From the NCBI GenBank assembly GCA_002245135.1, contig NGBS01000292.1, forward strand, positions 372,001 to 436,000: a DNA stretch of 64,000 nt. Reading direction: 5' to 3'. This DNA is from Proteromonas lacertae. Lineage: Eukaryota > Sar > Bigyra > Opalinata > Proteromonadidae. The stretch's first letter is position 1, and each line of letters opens with the position of its first letter. Shown here piece by piece: positions 37,331-49,767 of this stretch. The position numbers were made by a program, and so were the translations under genes. A model generated the notes under the pieces. That model was not told where the DNA came from. It saw nothing but the letters and a program-made list of their open reading frames with translations, and did no database searches.

Positions 37331-39857
37331 TTAAAAGATGAAGAAGATAATGTAATGATATGTAATGAAAGAAAAGAGATAATATTCAATAATGATTATA
37401 ATCTTCCAATAATAATATATCCATTAGAATTTTATATAAAGAGTAAAAAATGGGAAAATATTCGAGATGATTTAATAAAATCATACAATAAAAAAGCTAG
37501 TGAAAGAGTATTATCTATATTATTGATGATGAAAATATACAAAGAAGATGATTCAATTCAATCGAAATTGAGATTTAAAATTCATCACAAACATAAAGAC
37601 AAAAGAGAAAACTGTTATTTTGATGAAATGTTATTTGATATTAAAAGTGATTATTATGATAAAGAAAGAATGAAAGTTAATAAAAAGTGTATGTGTATGA
37701 GTGAAGTAGGGATGAAATATCTCTTTAAAATATTGAAATTAATTGGTGAAACAAAGCTATGGTTTGGTATGATTATAATCATTATAATTTATTTAGATGA
37801 TTATTTTGGTTTTAAAATTCCATTAGAACATCAACCATTATTAGCATCACAATTTGATCAATTGCCAAATCTTCAAGAATTGGATTTACATTATTGTAAT
37901 CTTACTTATCGTTTTATTGAATCATTCGTTAAATCACTTCCATCTATGATCAAATTAAAATATATAAACCTTAGAAGTATGTGTTTTCATCTATTATTTT
38001 TGTATAGGTAATCCAATTGGTCCAAAAGGATTTAAGTTGTTACTTCCATATTTACATTTATTAATCAATGAAGATAAGGTATTGAATCTATGTGGAATGG
38101 ATTTAAATGATGAATCAATGATACTATTATCAGAAGAGTTATATAAATATCCAAATATCAAAAAAATAGATATTGAATCAAACAAAAATATTCATTCAAG
38201 AGGATTAAAACCATTATTCTCCAAATTTCCTATTTCGAAGATAAAAATTGAATTTGATTATTTAGAAGATAAAGAAATATTGATTGATAAAGATATTCCA
38301 GAATTAATCACATCCATCAAAGATGGAAATAAATTATGTCTGAGTCATTATGACATAGATGATGTTTTTTTTAAATCATTTATTTCATTAAGATTGAAAG
38401 AGTTAGAAGAAACAAAAACAGTAGATTTGAGTGGTATTATTTTTGATATTTTCTATTATTTAGAAAATAAACTAACAACAAAAAGTATAGAAATACTGAT
38501 TAACAAAATATCTTCAATTGCAGGGTTTAAAACAACATTTCTATTTAATGGAAATGAAATAGGAGATGAAGGAATGAGATTATTATTTCCACATATACAT
38601 TTACTGAAATATTATGGTAAGGAAATTAATTGTTCAAGTATAATTGTTATATAACCTTTTATAGAGATGGGATTATCTTCAGTAGGATTAAAATATTTAG
38701 TTGATGGTTTAAAGAAGATTAATGAAGAGAGACAAGGTGATAGAGATAATGAAGATAATAATGCTTATGAGGTTGATGTTAGTGATAATAATATAGATTC
38801 AGTCGGAATAGAATATTTGATGGATTTTGTAAAGCAAAAAGGTTATGATGGAAAATTATTTGTTTATAGTATAATCATAATATTCTATTATATATATTTG
38901 ATAGATAATCCAATTGGTAATAATGGATTGAGATTTCTATTGGATAATTTGAATATGTTAGTTAATGATGATTATAAGAAAGTAATGAATTTGAGTTGTA
39001 TGTCAATTGATGATGAAGGTTTATTATTATTAGCAAACAAAATAGATTTAATTTCAGGTTGTAAAGCAATTGATCTAAATGGAAATAAAATCAGTTATAA
39101 TGGATTAAAATCCATATGTTCAAAATCATTAGAAAGAAATGAATATCCTCTAATAAAAGTGAAAAATTCATCATGGACAAATGAAGAATTGGAATATTAT
39201 CTGGATTATTATGTAAAAAAGAATAAATTTAGTGATTATCATAATCTTTCTAGTATAAAATATTGTTATGTAATGAAATAGATATGAATCTTAAAGACTC
39301 TCACATTTCATTAATTAAGGGGATTGAGCGTGGAACAATTGATTTATCAAATAATAGAATTAGCGTTATAGGACTAATTGGATTAATTGAATCCCTACCA
39401 GATTATTCATACTCGCATATTTGCATAAACTAATAATCCAATTGGAGATGGAGGAGTAAATATTATTAGTCAAGATTTAAAGAAATTTGCTGATAATACA
39501 GAATTAAATATATCCAGTATTTTATGAAATAGTTGTTATTTTATATTTGAAATAGATGTTGAAATGAGTGAAGTAGGATTTAAAATATTGATTGAAAAAT
39601 TAAAAAGTTATAAAGAGCATTTAATGAAGATAGATATGTCAGGAAATGAATTAGATGAAGAAGAATTGAAGTTAATGATTGAGAATGAAATAGTATTTTC
39701 TGAAATACTAGACTTATCAATAACAGTAAAAAAGGATATAGACAGATCAGTATTAAGATCATTTTTAGAACATTTTTTATTCACAACAATTACTTTAACT
39801 GGAATTTCAGAAGAAGAAAAGAAAGAATTATCAGAAATATTTACAAACATTGAATAA
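36529..39857 (+). CDS. Pseudokinase-LRR protein 1
   Basis: Starts MNCIDEILSQYE, then a 26-base intron into INKRAEKSSCEVDLVVKD. The kinase-like domain has NLKSSNVVY where HRDLKxxN is expected (Asp to Asn), CDLF for DFG, and VIWSVGCILYEM for the helix-F DxWSxG region. A linker follows (YPLEFYIKSKKWENIRDD) and then RI-type leucine-rich repeats (ELDLHYCNLTYRFIESFVKS, LNGNKISYNGLKSIC, IDLSNNRIS). The frame breaks several times (for example about 37020-37085 and 39265), while the repeats themselves stay conserved. No transmembrane segment or signal peptide. Could be a cytosolic scaffold or sensor; function unknown. Convergent with XPG, 36 bases between stops. Confidence 0.6.
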
Positions 39858-39893
39858 TTCATTTCTTATAAAAATATCTTAAAAATATTACAA

Positions 39894-42180
39894 CTAAATT
39901 ATACATTTCTGCTGTTTAAGTTGAGCAAAAGCATTTTTCAACCTTTCACTTTCTGTATTTATCACTTTCTCATTCATTTCTATTGTTATATACCTATCCA
40001 TCTTAGATTGAACTATTTCTTCACTTTCTTTAGCAAATATAGGATTTAATTCATCATTTATCTTTGTATCATTCCATTTAAATATTTTATTACAATATTC
40101 TTTTAATTTCTCTTTATTTATATTACCCCAACTAATTTCTTCTAATGATAAATCAACTTTAGGACTTTTATATGCTTTTATTATAAACTCTTCAGGAAAA
40201 TCTTCACTTAATATCCATTTTCTTTTCTCTTTATACTTTTTATCAAAAAATACTTTATTTTTTAAATAAATTTCATTCTCTAAATAGTTATTATTCACCC
40301 ATTTTCTAAAATCATTTAATCCATTTATACCATCAAAAACACTTAAAATTTCTAATGCATTTACTGAACCAATACCATTTACACCTATTGCATAATCACT
40401 ACCAACTAATAGAGCATAACAAATCATATCTTCTCTAGAAAGGCCTAATTCATTCAATATATTATTCATATTATAATATTCAATATATTTATAATCGATA
40501 AAGAAATTACGATATACTGATATACCTCCAAATAAGAATGTATCACTATCATTACTTATTACACCATCAACAATTCCATTATAATTCAAATAAGCACATT
40601 GCGCTTCTGCTTCAGAAGGAGAAATAATATATGGCAAGCCAAATAATTTCAATAATTCTATTATACTCTCTATAACATCACCTTGGCTTATACTATCATC
40701 AAACACAACTGTTCTTTCATACGAATGATCATCTTCACTCATTTGACTGTCTGTAAGAGAATCAGAGTTAAGAAAAGTAGAATGTATTACTTGTAATGGA
40801 TTATTATTATTATTACTTATTTTTTCATCATTATCATCATCATCATCTTCTTCTTCTTCTTCAGTTGATGGTGATTTAGATTGTTGTTGTGGTTGTTGTG
40901 GTTGTTGCTGTTGTGAGATAATTGATAATGATAATTCATTTATTGATTCAATTGATGGTTCAGTTTGAGTTGTTGTTGTTGTTATATTATCATCATTATT
41001 ACTGTGTTTATGTAAGCGATTTAATGGAGAAGTTATTCTATTGATAGTTGGAATTTCTATTACATCATCATCTTCATTTTCTACCTCATTTTCATTTTCA
41101 CTTTTATTATCACTTTCATTTGAATTATTTTGTTCTATTCTTTCTACTTTTCTTTCATTATTATTTTCATTTTCATTTTCATCATCTATATCAAATACAT
41201 CTTCTGGTTTAATCAATATCACTTCACATTTACTTTCTCTTTTCTGGTGATATAGATATTGACTCCCAACCACTTTCAGATGAGGTTTTATCACTTGATT
41301 GACTTTTAATTGGTGAAATATCTAATTTATTATTATCACTTTCTTCATTTTGATTATCTCTATCTTCTTCTTCTTCTTCACTTTCTGGTATATATCCACA
41401 TCCCATTTCTTCTTCATTTTCTTCATTTATTTGATTACTATCTCCAAATATTGAATTATCAATTTTGTATTTTTCAAATTCATATATTTGACCAGTTTGT
41501 TTTATTCTTTTCACCGGTTTTTCATCTAAATCAATTCCTCTTAAATGTTTCATATTTTGTCTGATCTCATTTCTATATTGCAACCATTCAATTTGGGTTT
41601 CTGAAAATTTTTGTGGATCAAAAATACTATTTGAAATAGATGTTTGTGGTTGTATTACTTTGTCTGCAATTAAATGTTTTTCTTCGTTGTTTAATGAATT
41701 ATATAATCTTCTTTCATGAAAGGATAATGGAATTGTAATATAATTTTCATCTTCACTTGATTCACTAAAATCACTTACTTCTTTATCTTTTTGATTTTCA
41801 TTTTTAACCTCTATTTCATTGAGTGATGTAATAGGTACATTTTTCATATTCAATAGCTGCTTAGCCATACTTTTGATTAATTGATCTGAATTATCTCTTA
41901 ATGCTTGACGTCTTCTTAACTCACGGGCTTTTAAATGTGGTGCAACACCATCAAATACAAAAATTGGTTTGATTTTATGGAACAACAGTTTACATATCCT
42001 TGAGAAAATGCCAATTAATATGAATACTTCTTGAGGCATAGCATCATCCTTTCTTTTAACAAGGTTGAATTGATAAATCCAGATACTAATATCAATTGCC
42101 ATCTTTTTACCTGCTAATGTTTCTATCGATATTTTACGACCTGCTGGTGCTAAGACATTCCATAGGTTCTTCACACCCAT
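39894..42180 (-). CDS. XPG: XPG/Rad2-type DNA repair endonuclease
   Basis: Structure-specific 5'-flap nuclease of the FEN1/XPG family; XPG makes the 3' incision in nucleotide excision repair. N-domain at the start: MGVKNLWNVLAPAGRKISIE, KKMAIDISIWIYQF (metal-binding Asp) and PIFVFDGVAPHLK. A long acidic, Asn/Ser-rich spacer of about 450 residues follows, which separates XPG from FEN1 and EXO1. I-domain: FGLPYIISPSEAEAQCAYLN, DGVISNDSDTFLFGG, then the helix-2-turn-helix VGSDYAIGVNGIGSVNALEI. One frame break at 41240-41243 in the acidic spacer (run of four T on the + strand); removing one base joins SPE to RESKCEVILIKPED. The N-box start fixes the initiator at 42180. Apparently intronless. Confidence 0.88.
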
Positions 42181-42430
42181 CTGTTACTGAAATTAGAGAA
42201 ATTAAAACTAGAATAGGCGAATAGAATCGAAAAAAGAAGAATTAAAAAAATTGGTAAGATAAAATATCCGTTTCACTTATTTTTATTTTTGCATTATTTC
42301 GCTAATTAGAATCTAAAGCCTTAACCTCATAACATATTTTTCAAATATGAAATGGATGAATTATATTTTGTTAATATATACAGTTTCAGTATGACAGAAA
42401 GTATAGATTATGAATATCCATCAAATCTGT
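42181..42430. other. Intergenic upstream of XPG, nothing recognised
   Basis: AT-rich flank between the XPG start and the transposon remnant. Confidence 0.3.
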
Positions 42431-42439
42431 GAAATCATA

Positions 42440-42850
42440 TTCTGAGAAAGCTACCAGACCATAATACTGGCGTTACCTTTAACGTACTGTAATGTAATAT
42501 ACGTTTTTCCACGGATTCTCCAACCCATAGTTTTTACTACATTTAGCCTAATCATTGATTCATCACTAAAGATTATGAACTTGTAATTTAAGAATAAGTT
42601 ATAAGAAACACTTAACAATCTTTCCAACACATTGTGCTCGGATAAACCAGGACATACTTGAGAATTTCCAAAACATATACCCCAAGACTAACAATATCTT
42701 CTTATTGAACTTAATGACACTGATGTAGATATCAATCCTTTACTTACAAGCATATTTCTTAAGGTTTTGGCTGATTGAATGTTAATACCATTCTGTTCAT
42801 TTTTAAAATAAAATCTTTAACAACTTCACCACATAAAGATGAATTGTTAA
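42440..42850 (-). mobile_element. Tc1/mariner-type transposase remnant
   Basis: On the - strand one frame reads an HTH-like part (KTLRNMLVSKG, SLSSIRRYC), an in-frame TAG, a region with FGNSQVCPGLSEHNVLERLL, then FIIFSDESMIRLNVV, WRIRGKTYIT and NASIMVW, which is the Tc1/mariner catalytic block around the first DDE aspartate (xxFSDESxFxL...VWRxxG...SVMVWG). About 135 residues with a stop inside and a stop straight after VW; the C-terminal catalytic part and clear terminal inverted repeats were not found. A plain DNA transposon, dead. Opposite-strand open frames here (such as 42775-43026) are shadows. Confidence 0.7.
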
Positions 42851-43484
42851 TTAAGGGCTTTCTTCACCTTTTCGACCTAGAATTTAAGATTAGCGATTTA
42901 GGCTTGAATGTTCTTAAGCCCAAAATTTTATTGTACTTATGGATAGTAGATTTAGATCTTCTAAGTGTGTTAATCTTTGTTGGAAGCAAAACAAAAGATG
43001 TTATACATGAAGAAATTACTAAGTAGATTAAAATATTCGAATATTACTCACAAATCAATTACCAAATATTTTTTATATTCATCTTATTTTCAATAATACA
43101 TTCATCATTTCTCATCCTTGTAACAGATATGATAATCTCAACTTATCCTCATTTAGCTAATTTTGAAACTTTTTGAAGTAATTAATCTAGATAGCTTTTA
43201 TATTTATTTAATATATAACTTTGGACGAAAAATAAAATAATATGAGAAGAAGAAAAGCTGAAAGAGGATCTAATGGAAGTGTATATGTATGATAATATGT
43301 GTATTTATTATGAAAATATGAAATAATGAAAAAAAAATGAAAAATGATAAATACTGAAACGATCATATTTTTGAAACAAAATTCATTTTAAAAATGAATT
43401 ATTTAAAATCTTTCATCGATAGGAGTATTCATCTTTGTTTTTGCATAATTTTACCAATGTATAACTAATGCTTTATATGAATAG
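42851..43484. other. Intergenic between transposon remnant and pseudokinase-LRR 2
   Basis: AT-rich. A short ATG-led frame at 43242 (MRRRKAERGSNGSVY) sits before a possible donor, so it could be a leader exon of the next gene across a long intron ending at 43484, but that intron would be about 200 bases, far above the local norm. Confidence 0.3.
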
Positions 43485-46400
43485 ATGAAAGACAGAAATG
43501 AGATGGAAGGTGATAGTAAAAGAGTTAGAGCTAATAGAAATGTCGATGATAAAATGATAAAAAATGTGAATATCAGTGGAACTGAAAGAAAAGATTATTT
43601 TCAAATTCTTCGAGAAACATTATCACTTGTGTTTAATAGTTGTTTGTGTTATGTGTATCCATTTAATTCTTCAATTTACGGGTATGATGATGTGATATTG
43701 GAAAGAGAGTATTACATGACAGATTTGGAAGAGATAATTCAAACTAAAACCAATTCAAACGATGATATTTGTAGTGTGATATGTGGTGTATGTAATATTG
43801 TGATGATATTAAGTGATTACGATTTATTAATTAGCAATTTGAAGAGTAGCAACATAGTATATGAAAATAAGAAAATAAAGTTTTGTGATTTATTCATGGA
43901 TTTATTGAGAAAAGAAGAAGATATAAGATTATATGATATCTGCTTTAAAAGCCCTGAAGAGTTGAATGGATTAGAATGTAAGAGAGAGAAGTGTGATTTG
44001 GTCAATTGGCTGTATATTATAGGAAATGACAATCAAGAAATTACCATTTAATAAAGATAATAATGTGTTAAAAACAATGAATAATATCCTGAGATGTAAA
44101 TACAGTATTGATGTAGAATGTGATGATATATTGATAGAGATGATAAAAAGAATGTTAAAATTGAAAAGTGATGATAGAATGAGTCTAACAGAGTTGAATA
44201 AAGAGATGGTGAAATTGAGTGAAATATTGAGAGATGATGAAAATAATTTGATGATATATGGTGAAAGAAAAGATACATTACATTATAATGATGATTATGC
44301 ACTAGTTAAGCTTCCAATCATATATCCATTAGATTATTATGTTGATAGTAAAATATGGAAAGAAATAAGAGATATTATGATAAAATCCTACAATAATAAA
44401 CCAAATGAAAGAATATTATCAATTTTGTTGATGATGAAATTACACAAAACAGAATTTGATAATTATTCCATTTGGGATTTGTTATTTAATAGTAGAAAGA
44501 AAGAAAAATCAATAGAAGACAAACTAAAGTTTCAAATTTATCACCAATGCAAAGAAGAAGGAAAAAAATGCTATTTAGATAAAATGCTATTTGATATAGT
44601 TACTGATAGTGATTATGGAGATGTAGTGAAAATTGCATCATCGAATATTTGTTTATGTGAAGAGGGATAGATTATTTCTTCAGAATATTGAAATTGATCA
44701 ATCCAACACAACTCAAATTTTGTATAATTTTAATGATTCTATTTATTCAGGGATGCGTATTCCAATCCATATGCATTCAATTTTTGCATCATACTTTCAT
44801 CTACTGTCTAATCTACAAATATTAGATTTATTGTATTGTCATTTAACTTATTCTTTCATTGAATCATTAGTTAAATCAATTTCATTGATGAAAATAGAAT
44901 ATATATTTCTTCGAAGTATACATTACTCTTTTTTTATTTTGTTTGTCAATAGATGATCCAATAGGTCCAAAAGGCTTCAAATTATTACTTCCACATGTAT
45001 ATTTATTAGTCTATGAAGAATGTAACTATATGGATCTTACTGGAATGAATTTAAATGACGAATCGATGATATTATTATCATCAGAATTATATAGATTTCC
45101 AAATCTAATGACAATTGTTATTATAGAAAACAAAAATATTCATTCTGTTGGTTTAAAAGCCTTATTCTCGAAATTTCCAATCTCAAAAATAAATTTTGAT
45201 TTTAATGAAAGTAAAGAATTACTGATAGATATAGATATTCCAGAATTAATCACATATATCAAAGATGATAAAAATAGTTTAAATCTGAGTAATTGTGAGG
45301 TTGATGATGATATTTTCAAATCATTCATTTCTTTAAGATTGAATGAGTTGAAAGAAATAGAAAAGTTAGATTTAAGAAGTATATTTAGGATTTTATAATC
45401 ATTTAGATAATAAACTAACACACAAAAGTATAGAAATACTGTTTAACAATTTGTCTTCATTACCAAACCTTAAAGAAGTTCAATTAAATGGAAATGAAAT
45501 AGGAGATGAAGGAATGAAAATACTTTCCCCACATTTATATTTATTGAAAGATTATATAACAAATCAATTGTTCAAGTATATTAATAATGAATATTATGTA
45601 ATAGATATTTTTTAGTTGGATTGAAATATTTATTAGATGGATTGAATATTCATGAAAGGTAATTCTTGATATTACTATTGATCATATTGATGTTGATGGA
45701 ATAAAATATCTGATGATTATATGACAAAGAATAATAATAATAATATGAAAAGTTATTCATATATGTATATATATATATATATATAATATTTTTAATAGAT
45801 AATCCAATTGGTAACAAAGGATTTAAATTACTATTAAACAAGTTAAACATGTTAATGAATGATGAAGAATAGAATTTGAATAATATTTCAATAGATGATG
45901 AAAGTATGATATTATTATCAGGAAGAATTAAATCGCTTAAAGAATGTGAAAAGATATATCTAAATGGAAATAATATAAGAATGAAAGGATTAAAATCAAT
46001 TTGTGAAAAATCATTAGAAAGAGATGAATATTCATTTATAGAAATGAAGAGTTCATCATGGACAAATGAAGAATTGGAATATTATTTGGATTATTGTATT
46101 AAAAAGAAAATATATGATGATAGAAACTATGATTTTTCAAGTATAAGAAAATGTATTTATAATGAAATAGATATGAATATAAATGATTCTCATGTTTCAT
46201 TAATTAAACAAATTGATTATACAACAATTGATTTATCCAATAATAGAATTACTAGTAAAGGATTAAAAGAATTAAATAAATCATTATCAAAAAAAGTAAA
46301 CTGTATATCAATATTTGGTAATGAAATTGGAGATGAAGGTGTTGTGTTGATGTTAAAATATTTATATAAATTCGTAGAAGCAAAAAGTGCAAATGATTTT

Positions 46401-46765
46401 TATTCCAATTTATCATTAAATCTTTCTAGTATATATAATGAATATATGTTTTATCTTCGAATAGATATTGGAATTGGTGAAAAGGGTTTAAGAATGTTAT
46501 CAGAAAGATTAAAAGATTATGAACCATTATGGAAGATTAATTTATCAGAAATATATTGAATGAAAATGAATTAAGATTAATGAAAGAAAACAGTGAAATA
46601 TTTATTGGATTAGCTAAATTATTAATAACAGTAAAAGAAGATATTGATAAAACAGAATTAAAATCGTTTTTAGATACATTTTCATCAGTAGGCATAATTA
46701 GATTAGAAGGAATTACAGATGATGAAAAGAAAGAATTATCAAAAGAGTTTTCTAATATTGAATGA
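43485..46765 (+). pseudogene. Pseudokinase-LRR protein 2, disrupted copy
   Basis: Starts MKDRNEMEGDSKRVRANRNV. Same plan as the copy at 36529: LVFNSCLCYVYPF, ISNLKSSNIVY (catalytic Asp replaced by Asn), KFCDLF, then KKLPFNKDNNVLKTMNNILR and LRRs (LDLLYCHLTYSFIESLV, DDESMILLSSELYRFPNL, TIDLSNNRITSKGLKEL). An intron like the paralogue's lies at about 44722-44750. More damaged than the others: a frame break near 43985, a TAG in place of a Tyr codon at about 44018, another break near 44665 and several in the LRR half (45390-45620, 46540-46560). I call it a pseudogene, with the caution that single-base breaks also occur in conserved genes of this window. Confidence 0.55.
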
Positions 46766-47398
46766 TTAACTTCTATAAATCTCATTATTAAAGATGTTTT
46801 ATAAGATTAAATAAATATATATAAACGTGCATCTAATAAATCTCGAATTTTCTCACTATTAATTGTTTTTAACAAAGAATGGATCATTCGAGGAATTAAA
46901 CAAGATACTTGATACATGCGTATATACTTCTTCCTGAATTGTAAAAATGCAACTTATAGAATTAGTTAAGTCAACCACATCTCAAAAATCCAAAATGTAC
47001 TTCAATGTACTAAGAAAAATTCAAAAGAAGAGATTCTATTTATTATAATTCTATGCAAAAGAGACTATATGATCTTTTAAGTTAACTAAAGCGAATTAAT
47101 GTTAATAAAGAAATAATCAAACAAAAAAATTATTCCAAATTTATAAATCCATTTTAATAACTTATAACCTTTCATCTACCTTATGAGCTTTAAATTACAA
47201 ATAGATTCCATTTGCATCAGCTGCTCTCCTCACTAAAAAGCATATCTTCATACATAAAATAAAGCAAAATTATACAAGTTAGTTATATTATTGCTGATTG
47301 AAATGAATAAACAACAAAAATATATCCGTTTCATAGAATTGATATAAATTTTCGTTACATTTTATTAGATAATTCTATGTCATTTATTTTAATATAAT
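46766..47398. other. Intergenic, about 630 bases, nothing recognised
   Basis: AT-rich; no coding frame, tRNA-like fold or ordered repeat seen on either strand. Confidence 0.35.
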
Positions 47399-48723
47399 GC
47401 CTTTTTGTGGATTTGGTAAGAATAAAGCAGACCAGCTAAAAGAGAAAAACGTTCTTAAGGATGATTCTCTTGATTTGGCAGAATATCTCTGCTGTATATT
47501 TGTTGACATTTAATTTAATTGTAGTAAATAATGAAGAAGTATATATTGTATATAAAAAGTTTCGTCGTTATTCAGGTAATAAGTATAACCGAAATATGTC
47601 TATACACTAGGACTGCCTTTAAAATGAAAAAATTTCTCGATGCAATGGACACAACAAACAAAGTGCATGGTTTACTATCGCAATTATATGTGAAGAAGGT
47701 TACATTTAATGATTTTTTCTGGTTTGTATGTACTATTGCTTTAGTACCCTTTTCATATTATTGTCAACGTATTTATACATTTATTTATATAAATATAATA
47801 GTTGTTGTAGCTGCTTGCTATATAGATCCAACAAAACAAATGACAATGAACGATTTGGAAAGGTTTTTTAAATGTGTTGGTCATACTATAAATTCATGTG
47901 AAATACTCAGATTAGTAAAAACACTGTCCGATGATCCAGAACAAAGAGTAACATTTACTCAATTTCTTCGATTTCCAGAATACCAAGCTAATGTATTCCA
48001 AGAATTGAGGGATATTCGAGAAATATTTCAACAAAAAATATTCAGATATGAAGTTTATGTGAATATAAAACATAGACGAAAAAATATAAATAAAATAAAG
48101 ATATATTATGAGGATAATGGTAAATTTCCACCTCAAACTTGTAATCAAATGATTCGTAAAATGATTTTGCATACAACCCCACCTTTTAAATATGATTATA
48201 CTGTAGAAAGTGGTAATTATGCTGGTACTATAGGTAGATTAATCAGTAAGTATACTGAGAAGTATAAACCTCAGTCAGTTAGACTGAAGGAATTAAAAGG
48301 ATTGAAAATACAAACATCTAGTGAGCCAGTTGAAAAAGTACCTGGTACAACAGAGAAAAAAACTGATGATGATGATGAAGATCCTCTCAGTCCAAAAGAT
48401 GGAACAAATAATGCTAATGAGGCTAATGAAATGGGTGAAGTGAGAGAAAAGATTAGAAGATTTTCAGAAAAAGCTGTTCCAGCAAAAGAAACACCTGGTC
48501 ATAGTCCATCTATTAAAGAAGATAATTTAACACCAAGGTCTAAAAGAGCTTTAGCAGTTGGAATACCAAGATCTTTTAGAAGTTTTGCTCAAGAATCCCA
48601 AGAAGGAAGTATAGAATTGCAAGGCGTGATAGATGTGAGTAATGATTATCAATCAAATTCAGAAAAACCGAAAGTAACAGTGATTAATGTAGAACCGAAA
48701 GGTACATTTCACCCCAGTGACTG
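47399..48723 (+). CDS. EF-hand-like protein with disordered phospho-rich tail
   Basis: Starts MPFCGFGKNKADQLKEKNVL at 47399. Likely introns at 47494-47525, 47574-47609 and 47770-47803. The middle resembles a calcineurin-B-like, degenerate EF-hand pair: KKFLDAMDTTNKVHGLLSQL, then YIDPTKQMTMNDLERFFKCV and DDPEQRVTFTQFLRF. A globular stretch follows (FPPQTCNQMIRKMILHTTPP), and the tail is disordered, rich in acidic, Ser/Thr-Pro and basic residues (DDDDEDPLSPKDGTN, IPRSFRSFAQESQ). Ends with TGA. The join at 47609 misses frame by one base, so the N-terminus is provisional. Not recognised further; calcium regulation is a guess. Confidence 0.5.
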
Positions 48724-48908
48724 AATATTATTTAATCTTATTTATAGTATATTTTTTTAAGTATTCTGTGTAATTAACATAAAAATAATTAAAGAATAAA
48801 ACAACAATTGTCTGTTTTTCATTGGTCAAAAAATTATTTTCTGCTATTTTATTGGCTATTATTTATGCAAAATAGAATTGAACCATTTCTAGAATCTCAT
48901 TTTTCTTG

Positions 48909-49494
48909 ATGGCTAATAAAGTTTTGATCTCAATTTTCGTATTTTGTTTATTCCTTGGAGTTAGCAAAGCTGCTAAAACACCAGACCCAAAAGAATGTGA
49001 AGGTATGGTTTTTTATAGAGTGATTTCTTTCTAGTTTGTAAAAAGGTTATTGAAGATATTGATAATACATTGACTGATGATGATAGAAAAGATCTTGAAA
49101 AGATAGAAAACAAAATAAGCAAATACTGCAGTAACTCAAAAGCTGATCCTCAAACTAAAAAAATTGTATTATAAATTATAATTACAATTTAGTGTTACCA
49201 TATTGATCCAATAAAGAGAGAAGTTTCAAGACCATTATCTTTCAAAATGCCAGTAGAAGATATATGTAGAAAGAAGCTTAACAAAAAGAACTCAGAATTT
49301 TGCTCAACACGTTTTCGTATCAATTTTTATTGTTAATTGTGTTATAAATAGCTGTAAAAGTAGAAAAGGGTCAAGATTTATCAAAACTTAGAATTAAGGA
49401 TTTGAAGAAGATATTAGCAGATAGAGGTGTTGCTTGTAACGGATGTTTAGAAAAATCAGACTACATCAAGAAAATTGAAGAAACTGAACTGTAA
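48909..49494 (+). CDS. MANF: MANF/ARMET-type ER stress protein
   Basis: Exons 48909-49002, 49035-49165, 49193-49316 and 49352-49494 join to exactly 164 codons (introns 32, 27 and 35 bases). Signal peptide [21 protein letters not shown]. Saposin-like N-domain with the conserved cysteine pattern (DPKECEVCKKVI, KYCSN, KICYHID, DICRKK, SEFC), then the C-terminal SAP-like domain ([20 protein letters not shown], Cxx[11 protein letters not shown]). The end ETEL fits the ER-retention slot taken by RTDL in animal MANF. MANF is an ER-lumen protein that protects against unfolded-protein stress. Best known from animals; a clean protist copy is notable. Confidence 0.9.
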
Positions 49495-49767
49495 TTGTAT
49501 TAGAATAATGACTAATTTTCACATTTTTTAATTTGAATTTTTTGAATGACTTTGTGTTGGTTTTATGGTGAATAGTTATAAGTTTTGATCTTTATCACTA
49601 AATTATTTAGATATTCATAAATTAAAAAGAAATCTATTGTTAGAATCATCAAATTCTCTTTCATATAGAATATAGAAGGGTTTATTTAATTCGATAAATT
49701 AAATAGAAATTTTCATTCATTTTGTCCCATTCATTTTTCTTATTTTTTAATAGTTAATTGATATTCT
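49495..49767. other. Intergenic between MANF and the RBM5-like gene
   Basis: AT-rich, 273 bases, nothing recognised. Confidence 0.3.

Noticed and set aside
42775-43026. Plus-strand frame containing FDLEFKISDLGL, kinase DFG-like
   Set aside because: No other kinase motif in order, and the left part overlaps the minus-strand transposase remnant.
43242-43286. Leader exon for pseudokinase-LRR 2
   Set aside because: Would need an intron of about 200 bases, far outside the size range in this window.
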